A DNA stretch of 64,000 bases from Zychaea mexicana. Its lineage: Eukaryota > Mucoromycota > Mucoromycetes > Mucorales > Lichtheimiaceae. A program made the position numbers and the translations under genes. Shown piece after piece: positions 38,520 to 50,784 of this stretch. Numbering within the stretch: the stretch's first letter is position 1; each line of letters begins with the position of its first letter. The notes beneath the pieces are model-generated. The model was not told where the DNA came from. It made no database searches and saw only the letters and a program-made list of their open reading frames with translations. Where the stretch lies: the NCBI RefSeq assembly GCF_025766255.1, contig NW_026516667.1:372001-436000 (forward strand), written 5' to 3'.

Positions 38520-39647
38520 ATGGCTCACATCATTCTCTACGACGTGGAATTGACAACTCCAAATGAGATTTGGTCGCCTAATACTTGCAAAACCCGTTAT
38601 GCTTTGAACTACAAGGTACGAGGTCTTTTTGTTGGTACAGCTTTTGTTCCTTTTTTTTACAGATCGTTATCGTGCGGACAAAGTGTGTGCTGTCATATAT
38701 AAATTATTTAACCGTTTTTTGTTGCCTCTTCTTTACTTTCAATCTGACGAATTGCAGGGCATTCCATACAAGACTGTATGGTTGAAGTTCCCTGAAATCG
38801 GAGAAGAGATTCCAAAGATAACGTAGGTAGAAACAGAAAGTATTTTATGTAACGTGCATATATGATGTTTCTTTGCTGACCGATGTACTGTATGATGGAT
38901 CGATTTTTCTTTGAAGTAAGAGCAAGGAGCGCCCCACCGTACCTGTTATTGTCGATGTGCTCCATGGAAACAAAGTCGTCCAGGAATCTTGGGAGATCGC
39001 GTAAGTATTAAATGGGTTTTTGTGGTATTTTTTGTTGCAAATGCTTACTAATGTGATTTGGTGTTCTTTCAAAAACAGCAAGTATCTTGAGGAAGCGTAT
39101 CCAGACACACCTAGCCTTTTCCATGGCAACATTGGCGCCCATTTCTTCATGCATGAATACTGCACCCGACGTCTTTTGCCGAAGATTTTCAAGCTGAATG
39201 TCTTGACTGTGATGAAGAAGGCAGGAGAGCATGGTGCCTGGTTCAGACAAACACGCGAGAAAATCTTCAAGATGCCTCTGGAGAAGTTCGTGGGTGATGA
39301 GAGCCAGCATGCAAAGGCCATCACCGAGAATTTGGATGCCCTCGGTAGAGTGCTGAAGACTTATCCTTACCTGACCGGTCAACAAGGTAACATAGCAGTA
39401 GAAGGAACATCCAATAAAAATAAAGTACAGGATTGGGCTATAGGCTAACGTATACATTCACTATATAGTTGGCTGGGCCGACATTTGTCTCGCGTCGTAT
39501 ATCACGTTCCTCCGCGTGATGCGCCCTGATCAATATGATGCTCTCGTTTTGAACGACTCCAAGGCTGGCAAGCAGTTTGCTGAATGGCTCAAGCGAATGG
39601 ATAAATACATGCAGCTCGCTCCTCCTGCGCCCTCGGCTCGCATCTAA
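38520..39647 (+). CDS. Glutathione S-transferase-like protein, copy 2
   Basis: Exons: 38520-38615, 38758-38822, 38917-39000, 39079-39386, 39469-39647; 243 residues. Same architecture and the same five-exon structure with identical intron phases as copy 1. The sequence shares WSPNTCKTRYALNYKGIP, YKTVWLKFPEI, RPTVPVIVDVLHGNKVVQES and ends in GWADICLASYITFLRVM and KRMDKYMQLAPP. The two copies differ most in the helical domain, where copy 2 has a more regular PKIFKLNVLTVMKKAGEHG. It also has a stronger start context and TATA box, so it may be the main expressed copy (inference). Class assignment as for copy 1. Confidence 0.87.
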
Positions 39648-40142
39648 TAATGTGCATACATGGCGGCGATACTTTTTAAATACCTCTAAATTGTTATTGA
39701 TAATTAATATTCATTTGTATACTTGCTAAAAAGAATCGTTCTTGCCCTGCATATAACGGATCAGAAGGACGGACGCTGACATTTTTGTCTTTAGCATTGT
39801 ACATATCAAAGAGACGGCGATCTGTATTATTTCGATGAAATATACAGGTACCCTCCTCCCGCTATTTTGACAAGTCAGGAATCACGATAAGCGAAACTTT
39901 AAAAGCATCACAAGAGGATGTATATATGAGAGAGTGTGAGAGGGACAGGGACTTTAATCATGCAAAGGCATTATAGCAAAATAAGGGCCGTTGTTTAAGG
40001 CTTTTGTATGTGCGGTCATGGTATCGCAAGCGATGCATCAAAAACACGCACAACAGCTAACTTGTGTGACCAAATAGCGTATATCCCATTACACAAGAGC
40101 AACCACAGAGAAGATATTAAAGGAATCATGTAAAGGGGATAA
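39648..40142. other. Intergenic, convergent 3' ends
   Basis: 495 bp between the stop codons of the second GST gene and the protoglobin-like gene. AT-rich 3' sequence only. Confidence 0.6.
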
Positions 40143-40996
40143 TCACCGTCTATCCTTCATTTTCATGTACACCGTCGTTCCACCAACGACTGCACCGACA
40201 ACGACAGGGAACATGGGACAAGTGCGCAAAAACTCGGGTATACCCCGGACAAAGGCAACGACAGTCGACCTGCGACCGCTGTTGTTCGTCCTGCTACTAC
40301 TACTACTACTGCTGCTGCTGCTTTTGATGTTGGGCGCATAATTTTTTACAAAGAAGTGGTTCTGCATCCAAAACAGTTTGTTGAATGCGTTGATGATGGT
40401 TTCTTCGATGGTACGGTCGATCAAGTTCAATGCCAAAACCTTGTGAACCATTGCTGTCTCTAACTGCCCTAGCAGCGTGTTGATATATACATAATCCGAA
40501 TCGGCTTGCTGCGTAGCGACCCAATCTAGATAGTCAAAGAAGCTGTTGAAGAAAGACGTCGCATGGGTTGAGTGACAATCCTTTCTTTTGCACGAAACGT
40601 TGTCTTATTATGTATACGCTTTGCTATTTGAAGTAGTACTCACCGGCTATCATACGGCCCGCTCATTATTCGGCCAAGGTACCTCCGCAAAGGTTCTCTT
40701 CCAAAATGAAGTTCGGTTGTTATCTCGAAATGTTGGGCGACATTCTGTTGTACAGTGTCAATGATGGAGGGGATGTAAGGTCGTAATTTTAAAGCTGCAC
40801 TTTGAATGGCTTGAGCATCTCGCGTGTCTGGTGAAGGAAGTAACAAAAGGTCAAAGTGATAGTATGTGAGGAATAACAAGAGTATATATAAAAAAGGAGA
40901 GATCTTCCACGGTCAATTAGGAAAAAAAGGCATACCAAAATTAATGAGGTCTCTAATGGAGCTGTTAGGTTGTGAATTAGAGGTGCGAACGGTCAT
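40143..40996 (-). CDS. Tail-anchored protoglobin-like protein
   Basis: Exons: 40996-40936, 40827-40644, 40542-40143; 214 residues. The body is helical: DAQAIQSAALKLRPYIPSII, then LRRYLGRIMSGPYDSRFFDY with LDWV, then INTLLGQLETAMVHKVLALN and INAFNKLFWMQNHFFVKNY. The order and the LxxIMSGPYDxRFxxYLDWV pattern recall fungal proteins with a protoglobin (globin-sensor) domain. In that family LDWVG is usually followed by a Met-His pair that contains the heme-binding His; here the text reads LDWVATQQ, so that His is absent. A poly-Ser linker and a basic patch precede a C-terminal hydrophobic segment (CPMFPVVVGAVVGGTTVY) with a charged end, KMKDRR: a tail anchor for mitochondrial outer membrane or ER. 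The family call is tentative; gene and splice structure are solid. Confidence 0.55.
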
Positions 40997-43900
40997 GGGT
41001 GTTTCGTATGAAGAAGCGAACTGAGAAAGAGAAAAGGTGCGGGTATATGGGAAGTAAGGAACAAGGAGAGTATGAATGAATTTTTTAAGGATGAGTCCAA
41101 AAGTGGGGAATTGGTTGAAGAAGGTGTGTCGGCTGCAATTGACCAATGGCTTGTTTCACGTTCCTGCTTGCTCCTTTCGGAAAAAATGTAGTGCATGAAG
41201 CCCCACCTGGTGACCCGTTAATTGCATACTGCTTCCATCGAAAACGTGCACTCAGCGATCAGTAAACGCATATGGTAACTCTGAGACGGACAGAGGGCCG
41301 ACTTTTGAAAAAAATGCGGATCCGAGCAAATAAAGAGCTAATATCATCAACTTTCATTACATACTGTATACTATACATTCTGGTAAGTTGTTCTTCCTGT
41401 TGTACTTCGTGATCCTCGTCATTCATATAGAAATGCAATTTCCAGCTCCTACATTCAGGTACTTAATCAAAAAATAGACATTCTGCATTACATATAAGAT
41501 ACTTCATTAATTAACGTGTAAGTAGTTTCAGTAATGATATCGTTTAGGCCAATATTACATGCTGTATGTAAGTTGTATGACAGACTTTGGGGTAGATAAT
41601 ATTATCATGAGTGTTTCATTAATAAAAACAACATGCATTAGATGCAAGTTTTCAATTAATATAAAAGCATACCACTGCTGTCATACAAGCAAGTACAACA
41701 ACTATGTCGACCATGTCAGCATAGTTGACTATACACTATGTACATGGTAATTTCAATAGCAAGCCAGGTCAAAGTATAACTCTGCAACTTGCAGCTTCAT
41801 CACATCCTAAGACTCCGAATGTGTAAAGACTAATGTACAACTACGTAGAATGAATACGACAGACAAATCCTCGTTTCTACACTGGCCACCACAAAATCAA
41901 AAACGAGCCGCTTACTGATGCTGATCTGCTCTCTTCGTACCGAAGTGCTAAAAATAAAGCTTTCAGTCCATATTAGTACCTATGTTATTGTCAAGCGATT
42001 TGAACCTTTATCAAAGATAATCTTGAAAAGAACGACAGCAGTTATTTTCAACAAGAAATGTCTATTATATTATGGAGATAAACAACCTGCTGATGACATG
42101 TGGTAAGCAGACAACGACAGAAGAACCTTCTTTTAACAAACTCCTTTTCTGCAAACTGTACAATGTAGTGTGTGTAAGTTTTGTAGTCTAAGCTAACACT
42201 TGTAAAACGCAGTGATGGTCAGTGATCATGTTTAGTTTGTGATAAGCATTACTGTATAGCTGTGTGCTTTGCAGATGCTCACAAAATAGAAGATAGGCTC
42301 GGTGGTATGACAAAATGGATACATGTGGCCCAACATAATGTGATATCAAGCCATCTGCATGTCATGGTAGGACAGCATTTCGAACTTTGAGCAATTGGTT
42401 AATTTCGGTATACACTAATACACACTATGTGTATACATCACCACGGTGTTTTGCAAGCAACTTGCCAAGTTTCGGAAGAGTAATATGATACATAATTCCC
42501 GTCGCAACCATGTCTGCTGAAAGATAAGAATGCGGTTTAATTGATTATCATTAGAAGCATTCAGAGTCTGTCGGTAGTGTAACTTTTTTAAGCCGTATTA
42601 CGCCATACTGACAGTTTCACCTACAGCACGGAACCGGTCTGGAAAATATGGAGTGAGCACCCCATATCTTGGAAAGTATTTTGGATGTTTCGAACCGAGG
42701 GGTAAAATATTTATTTCGTAAGGCTGGCGTAAGTTCTTACAACATGAATTGGAGTCGGAACTGTGATCCGAGCTTCAATTGTCAAACCATGTTAAAAGTG
42801 TTAGTCGCTGTCATATCTGTTTCCTTCAATAAAAAACAAACGAAAGCTATATATATCGACTAGTTTATAGGAAGTTATGTATCAATTTTTATTGGTATAA
42901 AAGGAGTAGCAGAATACAAATTCAATTGATGAAGGAATCTTGCTTAACATTATTAAACACCAAAGTCATATCATTGAGTAGTTGATAATAAGCATATAAG
43001 CTGACCCATAGGAGAAGCCAAGCCTGAATGTTTAGAAGGGCGTTTAGTATACCCTCCCGTCTTTGTAATATATAAGCAAACAGAACGTAAACAGCGATAG
43101 ATTTTAATACCGAAAAAAAATCAGTCCTACCTTTCTTTATTAACTGCACTTTTTTTTCGTGCCGGCGTGTTTTTCTCCTTCTCTTTCTTGTGAACTCTTG
43201 ACCATCGGTGCAGCAAGCTGGGGCTGCACCAGGAGCAAAGTATGGATGTAATACATGTGCTGCCTCTGGGTAGCGCTGGGCGGCGGGGCTGCTCGCTTAT
43301 GCACACAGTAAGTAGGGAGCTTTATGATATTTTGTGGTTGGGAAGAGCTAGGGACGCCGAGAAAAGTTCGATTATAATGACTGACTTGCTCTTATTGCTG
43401 TGACTGCAGCTGCCCACCTAGCCCCATTGTAGGAAACATAGCGAAGGTACCATGAAGAGAAAATGGGTGCTAAGCAATTAAGGAAGTAGTTTTGTTAACG
43501 ACTGTATACTTAGATATCGGGGCGGTGGGCGCCTAGTTGGGTGAATTTTGTCTAGGGTAAAGCTGTAAACTCCATATTGACACGATGGATTGAACGACTA
43601 ACATGGTATGTTATTTCTTCAGTGCGCTTCTTTATCGCATCATCGTCAACGATCATTAAAGCGATATACGAATGCTGTGCAGGTAAGGCTTTCGCCTATG
43701 TGTTTTGAATGCTAGTTATGTCGAATATAGTACACGTACACAGATGATGCTTACAGTCTTAATGTTCGTTTTTCGCTGTAGAGATATCGAATTCTTCGGA
43801 CCATCCTGACAGCGTCTTCAACTCCAACATGTTTTTCCCAATGATAATAAACTTCTTTTTTTAAATTTACCACAAAATATGTTTTCTCCGTAGCCGTTTT

Positions 43901-44270
43901 CTTTGTATATATGTGCAAATAACTCGCGTAAACAGGTAGATGATCCCATATGGATGACACTACCTTATTGAATGAGCATATCACTGTGCAAACGCGCGCC
44001 TTAGTTCATCACATAAATTATTCTCTTTATAAAATATGAAAAAAAACATGTTTCCATTCATTGACCATGTACAATATCAGCCAGCAAGTTCCTAAATACA
44101 ACGTCCACAGCGCACTATATGTACAGCTAAAGTTTTGAAGCTATATGCTCTGGTGATTATTCATCATCGCCTTGTGCTTACGAGTAAAGTATGATTCCCG
44201 GATATATACTGATGTGATCCACGGAGTGTTTCCTCATTCAGTTGTGCGTGTTGCTTTCTCATCCACATGA
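40997..44270. other. Gene-poor 3.3-kb interval
   Basis: AT-rich DNA with dense stops. The one compositional break is a GC-rich stretch at about 43195-43330 containing an 8-bp perfect inverted repeat (GGTGCAGC/GCTGCACC, 43207-43230). No gene or RNA gene is identified. Confidence 0.5.
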
Positions 44271-45158
44271 TCACGACGACCCGTTATTCAGTTCTTGCCA
44301 CAACTCATTCAACCAACCAGAAATCTCGTTTGTTTTGATACTTAAACGCTTCTTTTCTCTCTCCGTTCCTTCAAACTTGCGCAATACCCGGTGTATAAAC
44401 TTGTCTGGATGGTAGCGTAGCTGTTCCTTGCGGACGTTCTTCTTGTTGCTCTCCAATGATGAGGCTGCCAGGACCAAAAACTCTTTGACGCTCTGGGCCG
44501 AGAAAGATGCTCCAGGGGCTATTGGCCAAGGAATATCTTTTTTTGATATGACTGTGGACATTTCCATGTGCTTCCACTGCTCCTCGTACTTTGATCGGCT
44601 CTCTTGGATTTTGAGTTGACGCATAATGGTTTCCTGCCGTTCCCGTTCTTTTTGTATGCGAGCCTCTTCTTCTCGTGCGCGTGCCTGAGCTTCTTTTCGT
44701 TTCTTTTCCTTTCGTTTTGCCTCTGCTGCTATTGCCTTCTCCCATGCTATCGCTTCGGCATTCTTTTTACGATACATTTGTGTTGCAATGTAGTCTCGAT
44801 ACTCTTCATCGTTCATGGTGTCTATTCTAGATCGTCCGTCACCACCGGCTCCACTGCTACCACCAGTACCGTAATTTTCGTATTGCGAGTAAAAGGGATC
44901 TTGCCCTTCATCGTCTGCCATGGCTGAAAACAATCGTTCGCGCCATTCGGCTTCTTCGTCATGCTGAGTGTTGTGTTGCGGAGGCACCCAGCCCGATTCC
45001 TCTTCGTATAGTTTCGGTGGTTCATAGTACCGGTGCTTTCTTTTCTGCCTTCGTGGTGATGGTGACCGCGATCTTTCTCTTTTTCTGTGCTTTTTCTTTT
45101 TTCGCTTGTGTTTTTTGTCCTCGGATTCCGGATGATCTTTGTATCGCAGTTTTGGCAT
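44271..45158 (-). CDS. NFKBIL1-like basic coiled-coil protein
   Basis: A single exon of 295 residues, rare in this intron-rich window. The start is the first ATG (MPKLRYKDH); an in-frame TTG precedes it. The N-terminus is very basic (KKHKRKKKKHRKRERSRSPS), typical of nuclear RNA-associated proteins. The middle is a charged Glu/Lys/Arg helix (about residues 140-200, EAIAWEKAIAAEAKRKEKKR). The C-terminus holds the NFKBIL1 signature: KYEEQWKHME, then KKDIPWPIAPG, then RKEQLRYHPDKFIHRV, and a last helix ISGWLNELWQELN. Animal NFKBIL1 has N-terminal ankyrin repeats and is linked to splicing; those repeats are absent here. Role in pre-mRNA processing is inferred from family and the RS-like start. 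Confidence 0.8.
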   Translation of the reverse strand: MPKLRYKDHPESEDKKHKRKKKKHRKRERSRSPSPRRQKRKHRYYEPPKLYEEESGWVPPQHNTQHDEEAEWRERLFSAMADDEGQDPFYSQYENYGTGGSSGAGGDGRSRIDTMNDEEYRDYIATQMYRKKNAEAIAWEKAIAAEAKRKEKKRKEAQARAREEEARIQKERERQETIMRQLKIQESRSKYEEQWKHMEMSTVISKKDIPWPIAPGASFSAQSVKEFLVLAASSLESNKKNVRKEQLRYHPDKFIHRVLRKFEGTEREKKRLSIKTNEISGWLNELWQELNNGSS

Positions 45159-47340
45159 CAAGCAACCAAGAGATCTTTATTTTTCGACTGAGGTTTGCGA
45201 AAACTACAGTATTTCATCGACAACCGACAATCGCCTTTCCATATTTGGCACCTACTGGCGGCAACCCGGCATGAGCTAAGAGGGATATAGATGGATCTGC
45301 CCTCCAACAAACTCCAACCACTACTGAGTCGTGCGCAATCGCATCTTTTCCCCTGCCTACTAAAACTTCTGCTGTTTATCTCTCTGCTCCACTCACACGT
45401 ACTCGCCAAAACTCATTTGCTGGTGGATTCCTTTTGTGCGAGTGATGCTGTTTCATAGTCAGAGCTTACCGTATTATGCGTGTGTACCATCTATTCAAAC
45501 TGAGACTTATAAAAAACAGCCATGGTCTGTAAGCTTGTTTTGGTTTTAAACCTGTATGATATCCCTCGTAGTTACGAAGCAAAAAACGCAAGTCATTTTC
45601 TTTATTTGTGTATCTTGATATAATAACAGGCAGCCCGTGACTAGCATGATCCAAACTCTATACCCATCCCACAGCGTTAGTCCCATTATGGAATGGGACT
45701 CTCGCGAAGGCATTTTCGCGACGGTTTTCACTTGGGATCACTAGGACACGAGCGCAGAACATAGTTATATTCACTGAGGCTGGTTCGTTTACAAATTCCC
45801 CTCGGTAGCAGTTGGCAACTGTCTTCACCAAGTTGGACAAAGAATAAGCCTGTTACCCCGAAGAAACTAGCTAACAGTTTTGAGCTTTTCGCCATTTCAG
45901 GAACGCGTGTATTGTTCTGCAGTACTTAACGAGTGGCGCTCCACATGGCTTTAACTTGTTGTATACTTTGCCAAGAGATGTTGACAAACATATATGTACA
46001 TGCATCCATCATCCATCGAGAAGAGTTAAGTACTGTGCCGTCAAGTCAAACTGGTCTCGGATTTCTTATCTGAGTCATTTAATTCCGTAGCAGCCTTATA
46101 CGGCGAGAATCATCATATCGTACTGCACTGTCCCAAGATATTTATTACTTTCGTGGGCCAACTGGCACAACCACCATGTTTATGCCATATGTACAAGTGA
46201 AGAGTATAATACGGCTATTTTTATCGTAACTGTATAGACAAGCAGGGTAACGAAGAAAAAGTAATGAAGAAAAGCGTTGCTCTACATATTATGTAGAGCT
46301 GCATTCGTCTGAAAACGTATGTGGCACTCCCATAGAATATTGCTTACTGATGCAGTCCAAGCTCATGCGATCGTCTAAAAATATGGGCATATCCACGTGT
46401 TTAAGCGTTTGATGGAAAGCCGTTAAACCGTTTTATAGAGTAAGTGCCCTAGTAGTCGGTATTAAAGCAACTATATATGACAGTAGAGTGCACGTCGCGC
46501 ATGTTTTTATGAAGAGACAGACTAAACACCCAACGTGACCAACTTATTTAAAATCCAAAAGAGCTCCTGCTGTAGCAAGACTAACTTCATCTATTATTTT
46601 CTGATGTGCCCGCTACTGGTACTACAACGGGCTGGTTTCACAACAATTGGACATGGTTCGTGCGTCAAACAATTGCCTGGGTTATACTTATATGCGAAAT
46701 GGGTATGAGATCTTGAAACTCAATCATGTCAATGCAAAGACAAAGTAATCGCGGATCTATAAGTAAACCTCTTTTTGAGATTGGCAGCTTCGAAGGAAAC
46801 AAGAACATTGCGGATGCTTCTAAGCACGATCAGGTAGAAAATAACTATTGCAACTCAAGCGACACGTAAATACCTTCACAAGGAAAGAGATTGTAAATGA
46901 GTTTGAGCAGGACATAAAGTAAAAGAGCAGGTTTTTATTCATTGTTATAATAGAGTGAAGAAACATTTTATAAAAGACGGAAGTTATCGTTATGAAGATC
47001 AATTGGCGAAGAGTACAAATTTTATTCAATGAAACACAATCAGTGGACAATAAAGACAAATAATAAGAACGCGATTTTACAAAGTGCCCTCAACAAGCAG
47101 TTCGCACAACCTGCAGGCTATACAAAAAGCATGAAGAAAGCAAGAAGAAACAGAAGAAGTATGTAAAAGGGGGAGGGAGGGAAAACCACCAATGCCTCGG
47201 CCTGGGAGTCCCAGTCTCCCACACATTTGGCTGGGTCAATCAACCACAAACCCAGCCATCATGGTACAAACGAGTGGGAACCATGACGTACGCTACGTTT
47301 CGAGAGTCAAGTGCAAGCAATCGGTTGTGGATTGCCTGTG

Positions 47341-47505
47341 AGTGGGGAAGGGGGAAGGGAAGGACGGAAGGAAGATGGAAGGGTAGACGGAAGGGAAGGA
47401 AGGGAGGGAAGGACGGAAGGAAGATGGAAGGGTAGACGGAAGGGAAGAGGAAAGGGAAGAGGAAAGGGAAGAGGAAAGGGAAGGGGTGGGGGTAGGGGAA
47501 AGAAT
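47341..47505. repeat. Purine-rich GGAAGG minisatellite
   Basis: The + strand is almost wholly G and A. A unit of about 50 bp with the core GACGGAAGGAAGATGGAAGG occurs twice, followed by several GGAAAGGGAAGA units. Long homopurine tracts can form triplex or G-rich structures. Confidence 0.85.
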
Positions 47506-47589
47506 TGACTCTCGAAACACCCAAAAAAAAAAAAAATTGCTGCTGTTGTCGAATGCTGGAGGAGCTGCTTACTGGATACTCGGATGCTG

Positions 47590-47830
47590 GGAGCCGAACA
47601 CTGAAGCTGGAAGTTGATTGCCGAGAGTCGATTGCCGAGCGTTGATTGCCGAGCGTCAAATGCCGAAGAGTTGATTGTCGAGAGTCGAATACCAGAGAGT
47701 CAAATGCCGAGCGTCGATTGCCGAGAGACGTATGCCAGAGAGACGAATGCCAGAGAGTCGATCGCCAGACAGTCGATTGCCAGACAGTCGATTGCCGATA
47801 GTCGAGTCCTGAGAGTCGAACGCGATTTAC
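47590..47830. repeat. Diverged 16-bp tandem repeat array
   Basis: About a dozen imperfect units of the form GAGAGTCGATTGCCGA, with variants ending CAGA or CGTC. A related partial unit (CGAGAGTCAAGTGC) lies on the other side of the purine tract near 47298, so the purine block may have grown inside or beside the array. Confidence 0.8.
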
Positions 47831-48019
47831 GGTGGCACCTGGCTCCTCATGCGAGCCCCACCATGGCAGACCAGACCAGACCAGCAGACAAGGCATCCAA
47901 CCGAAAGGACACTACCATATTTCTATGGCGAAAAACCGAAAAGGATTTCTCCGTCCTCTGATCTCGCCTGAAGACCGGTTGTGACCAACACCGTTGAACG
48001 CCAGACTAGACAGCCCAAA

Positions 48020-48230
48020 GCAGGGACCGGTTGTAGGCAGCCAGGGGGACCACGGGAAAAAGGCTGAGACCAGGACCGACAGAGGCAAGACCAGGACCAA
48101 GGGAAGAGCCAGAGCGAGGGGAAGACCAGAACCAAGGGAAGAGCCAAGAGAAAGACCAGGAGGATCCAAGGGAGTGAAGGGAAAAGAAAAGTGAAGGAAA
48201 GAAAGAGTGAAGAGAAAAAGGGAATGGCCT
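48020..48230. repeat. Second purine-rich repeat block
   Basis: Imperfect repeats of GACCAGGACCAAGGGAAGAG and GAAAG units; again the + strand is strongly purine-biased. It shares composition but not the unit sequence with 47341-47505. Confidence 0.65.
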
Positions 48231-48370
48231 GAAAAATGTGGGCGTATTTACATTTTTTGAACTCAAACCCCTGTCTTAAAAAAACACGTCACGTGACTTG
48301 TGATGCGTCATTCAAAAACATGTGAGAAAGCAAAGGGTAGGGAAGAAAAAAACATGTGCAGAAGAGACAT

Positions 48371-48401
48371 GGTCAAGCGGTCAAGCGGTCAAGCGGTCAA
48401 G
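48371..48401. repeat. 9-bp tandem repeat
   Basis: GGTCAAGC(G) repeated more than three times head to tail just after the purine-rich block. Confidence 0.75.
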
Positions 48402-50784
48402 AAGAAGGCGTGTGTGATTTGCGTGTATTATTGTCCTACGAAGGTTTCCACCGGTATCATGCAGGGCGTGTCCCGACAACGTCGCCGCTTGTTATCCAAA
48501 CAGGAAGGTGCGTGCACCCGTCAAGCCACAAGGTGCACACAGGTTTCAACAACACGATCCCTGAGGAAAAGTAAATGACAAGTGCCAGGAATGGTTGACA
48601 AGGTGAGAAATATTTTATCAACAGAGATTAGTGGTACTGTAACAAGTTGCTTACATAAGAAGAAGCCACATTACTTTCGTGCCGAACTGAAAAGACTGTC
48701 GCCTTTTTGTATACGAGAAGAAGCGTTCGAACTAAAGGATAGTTGCTTTGATGCAATGACTTTCAAAAGAATGATGCGCACTGTTATCATACCTTCCTCT
48801 TTCTCTGTGATTATGTCGTCACTGAGGTCTGGTAGCAGTTGTAACAGCCACATCAAGGTACATGCTCTACGTATGTGCTTAGTATGGATTATAATTCATA
48901 TGTACAGTCCAAAGCTTTGCCAAGCGGTCTTTTTACAGCAACTGGGCAAAGCAAACCGCCACAACGGTTGGATTAACTCTATCGCCTCGTCTCAATCACT
49001 AATAAAACACAAAGTACGCGTAAATTAGCAGACAACTAACCAAGACTCAATATGCTCACGACACTTTACGACGGCTCTACGACATTACGTTTCGCAATGA
49101 ATTGTACTTTCTCAAGTCAAGCAGCAACAACAGCAGCATCAGAGAAGATGACAATGTCAAGTTTAAAAGAGATTACGCGATGGAAGTGCGTCAAACAACT
49201 TTCTGGGCAAAGCAGCTTTGAGTGCCGCGGCGAAGTTCTACTCTCCATGCTGCAAAACCGAATAACAACGGCAGATCTTTTGTCGCGTGCTAGATCTTTC
49301 TGAAATTGGGCTTGTCGGTCGTAACATTTCGACGGGTTACAGCAGAAACATAATAAACTTGTGCAAGGCGGTAGCTATAGCGGGTCACACACATTAATCT
49401 GACCACTGAAATTTAAATAGACGCAGTTTGCCCATACACGTTTCTATGTGTAATGATTAAATATTCAGAGGGAAGTCAGCCAATTGCACTTATTGAAAAC
49501 CGCTTGCCTGAAGGCAGTAGGTAGGTTCTCATCAAGGTGATTTTGTCAACCACGCATTGTACTGTGAGTACACGCACGCCTTCTGGTGAGCATGCTTCAC
49601 TACGCTGGTTGAAGCTTTTTCATTTCCACTTTTAAGCAGTGGTGAGGTGATTCCATTAGCTTCAAGGTTTATCCTTCGGTATGGGTAGCGTCGTTCTCCT
49701 CGCTATGTCATATATTACACACAATGTACCAGCATACAAATAATTTAGGTGACCTCCCTGTTCTAAAACCACTGTGTTCCAGTATGAAGAGCAGCTTATT
49801 AACAATTTTATGTGTTTGTAATACACATTTTGAACACTCCACTAAATTTCTCTCTAACTTGGTCGAGTAGAACCCAATATTATTCATCAATCTTTTCTTT
49901 ATTTAATTATTTATTTTTGACCATGGACAAACAGACCACCGTATTCTTTGGCTATTCAATTTTATCTCTCAATTTAGCAAGAAAACCAACGGTATCGTAA
50001 GAACAATTAGCTGCCGAGTTTAGCACACACAAAACGTAACTGCTTATCATGGGAACTCGATGAGTTTCGTCAAAGCACCAAAATCTAACACTGAAAGCAT
50101 ATGCTCAGCAAAAGGTGCTCGCCCATTTGTTCCCGTGATGAATACCGGCTTCAGGCAATTGGCATAACATTTCGCCAAATGCAATGGAACGTAGTTATGT
50201 CCCTCTTTTCTTCTTCAGTGAAATTTTGAGTAATGTTGAAAATATTGCTTCCAAGCAGTCAATGAAAGCCGTCCACGAGCAATGCAGAGTGTTAGTACTC
50301 TGTGGCAGTCGATATTATCATCGAATATGATAGCTCTTGCTCGCTGTCAAATTCCCTTGGCTGTAAACGGTCATTGCTGCCGACCCTTGGATTGTTGTCG
50401 CAGTCTTGTATATCAATGATCAGTAGAAACGTTTAAAAATGGTTTTCACGCTTAGCAATGATAATCTTAGCCTGTCCGTTTGTCATATGCGTAATGTATT
50501 GATCCAAGTTCTATCATATGTAACTTTTGAATTTTTGGTTTTTGCGATTCCGCTTTTCGTTTGCTCTAAACATAAATAGTCATGTTGATAAAGCCTATCG
50601 CTATCGTCGGTGGCATCTGCTTATAGAAACTCCATTCACTTACTCCTAAATGAACTTTACTTACTCCCATTTGGGTAGTCTCGAACACATTTTTGGTGAT
50701 GGGCAAGCGTTGTATACATCTTTTGTTGGTCGCTAATAACTTCTGTATGTAAAGGCTGAAGAACCTGCGGAGAAGGGGTGCGCG

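Noticed and set aside
47240..47896. 218-codon minus frame rich in Ser/Pro/Phe/Leu
   Set aside because: Reads directly through the purine minisatellite and 16-bp array; the periodic protein is a product of the repeats.
48582..49303. Two open frames (48582-49028 and 49052-49303) in the repeat-rich interval
   Set aside because: No recognisable domain, mixed composition, and no promoter or splice context.
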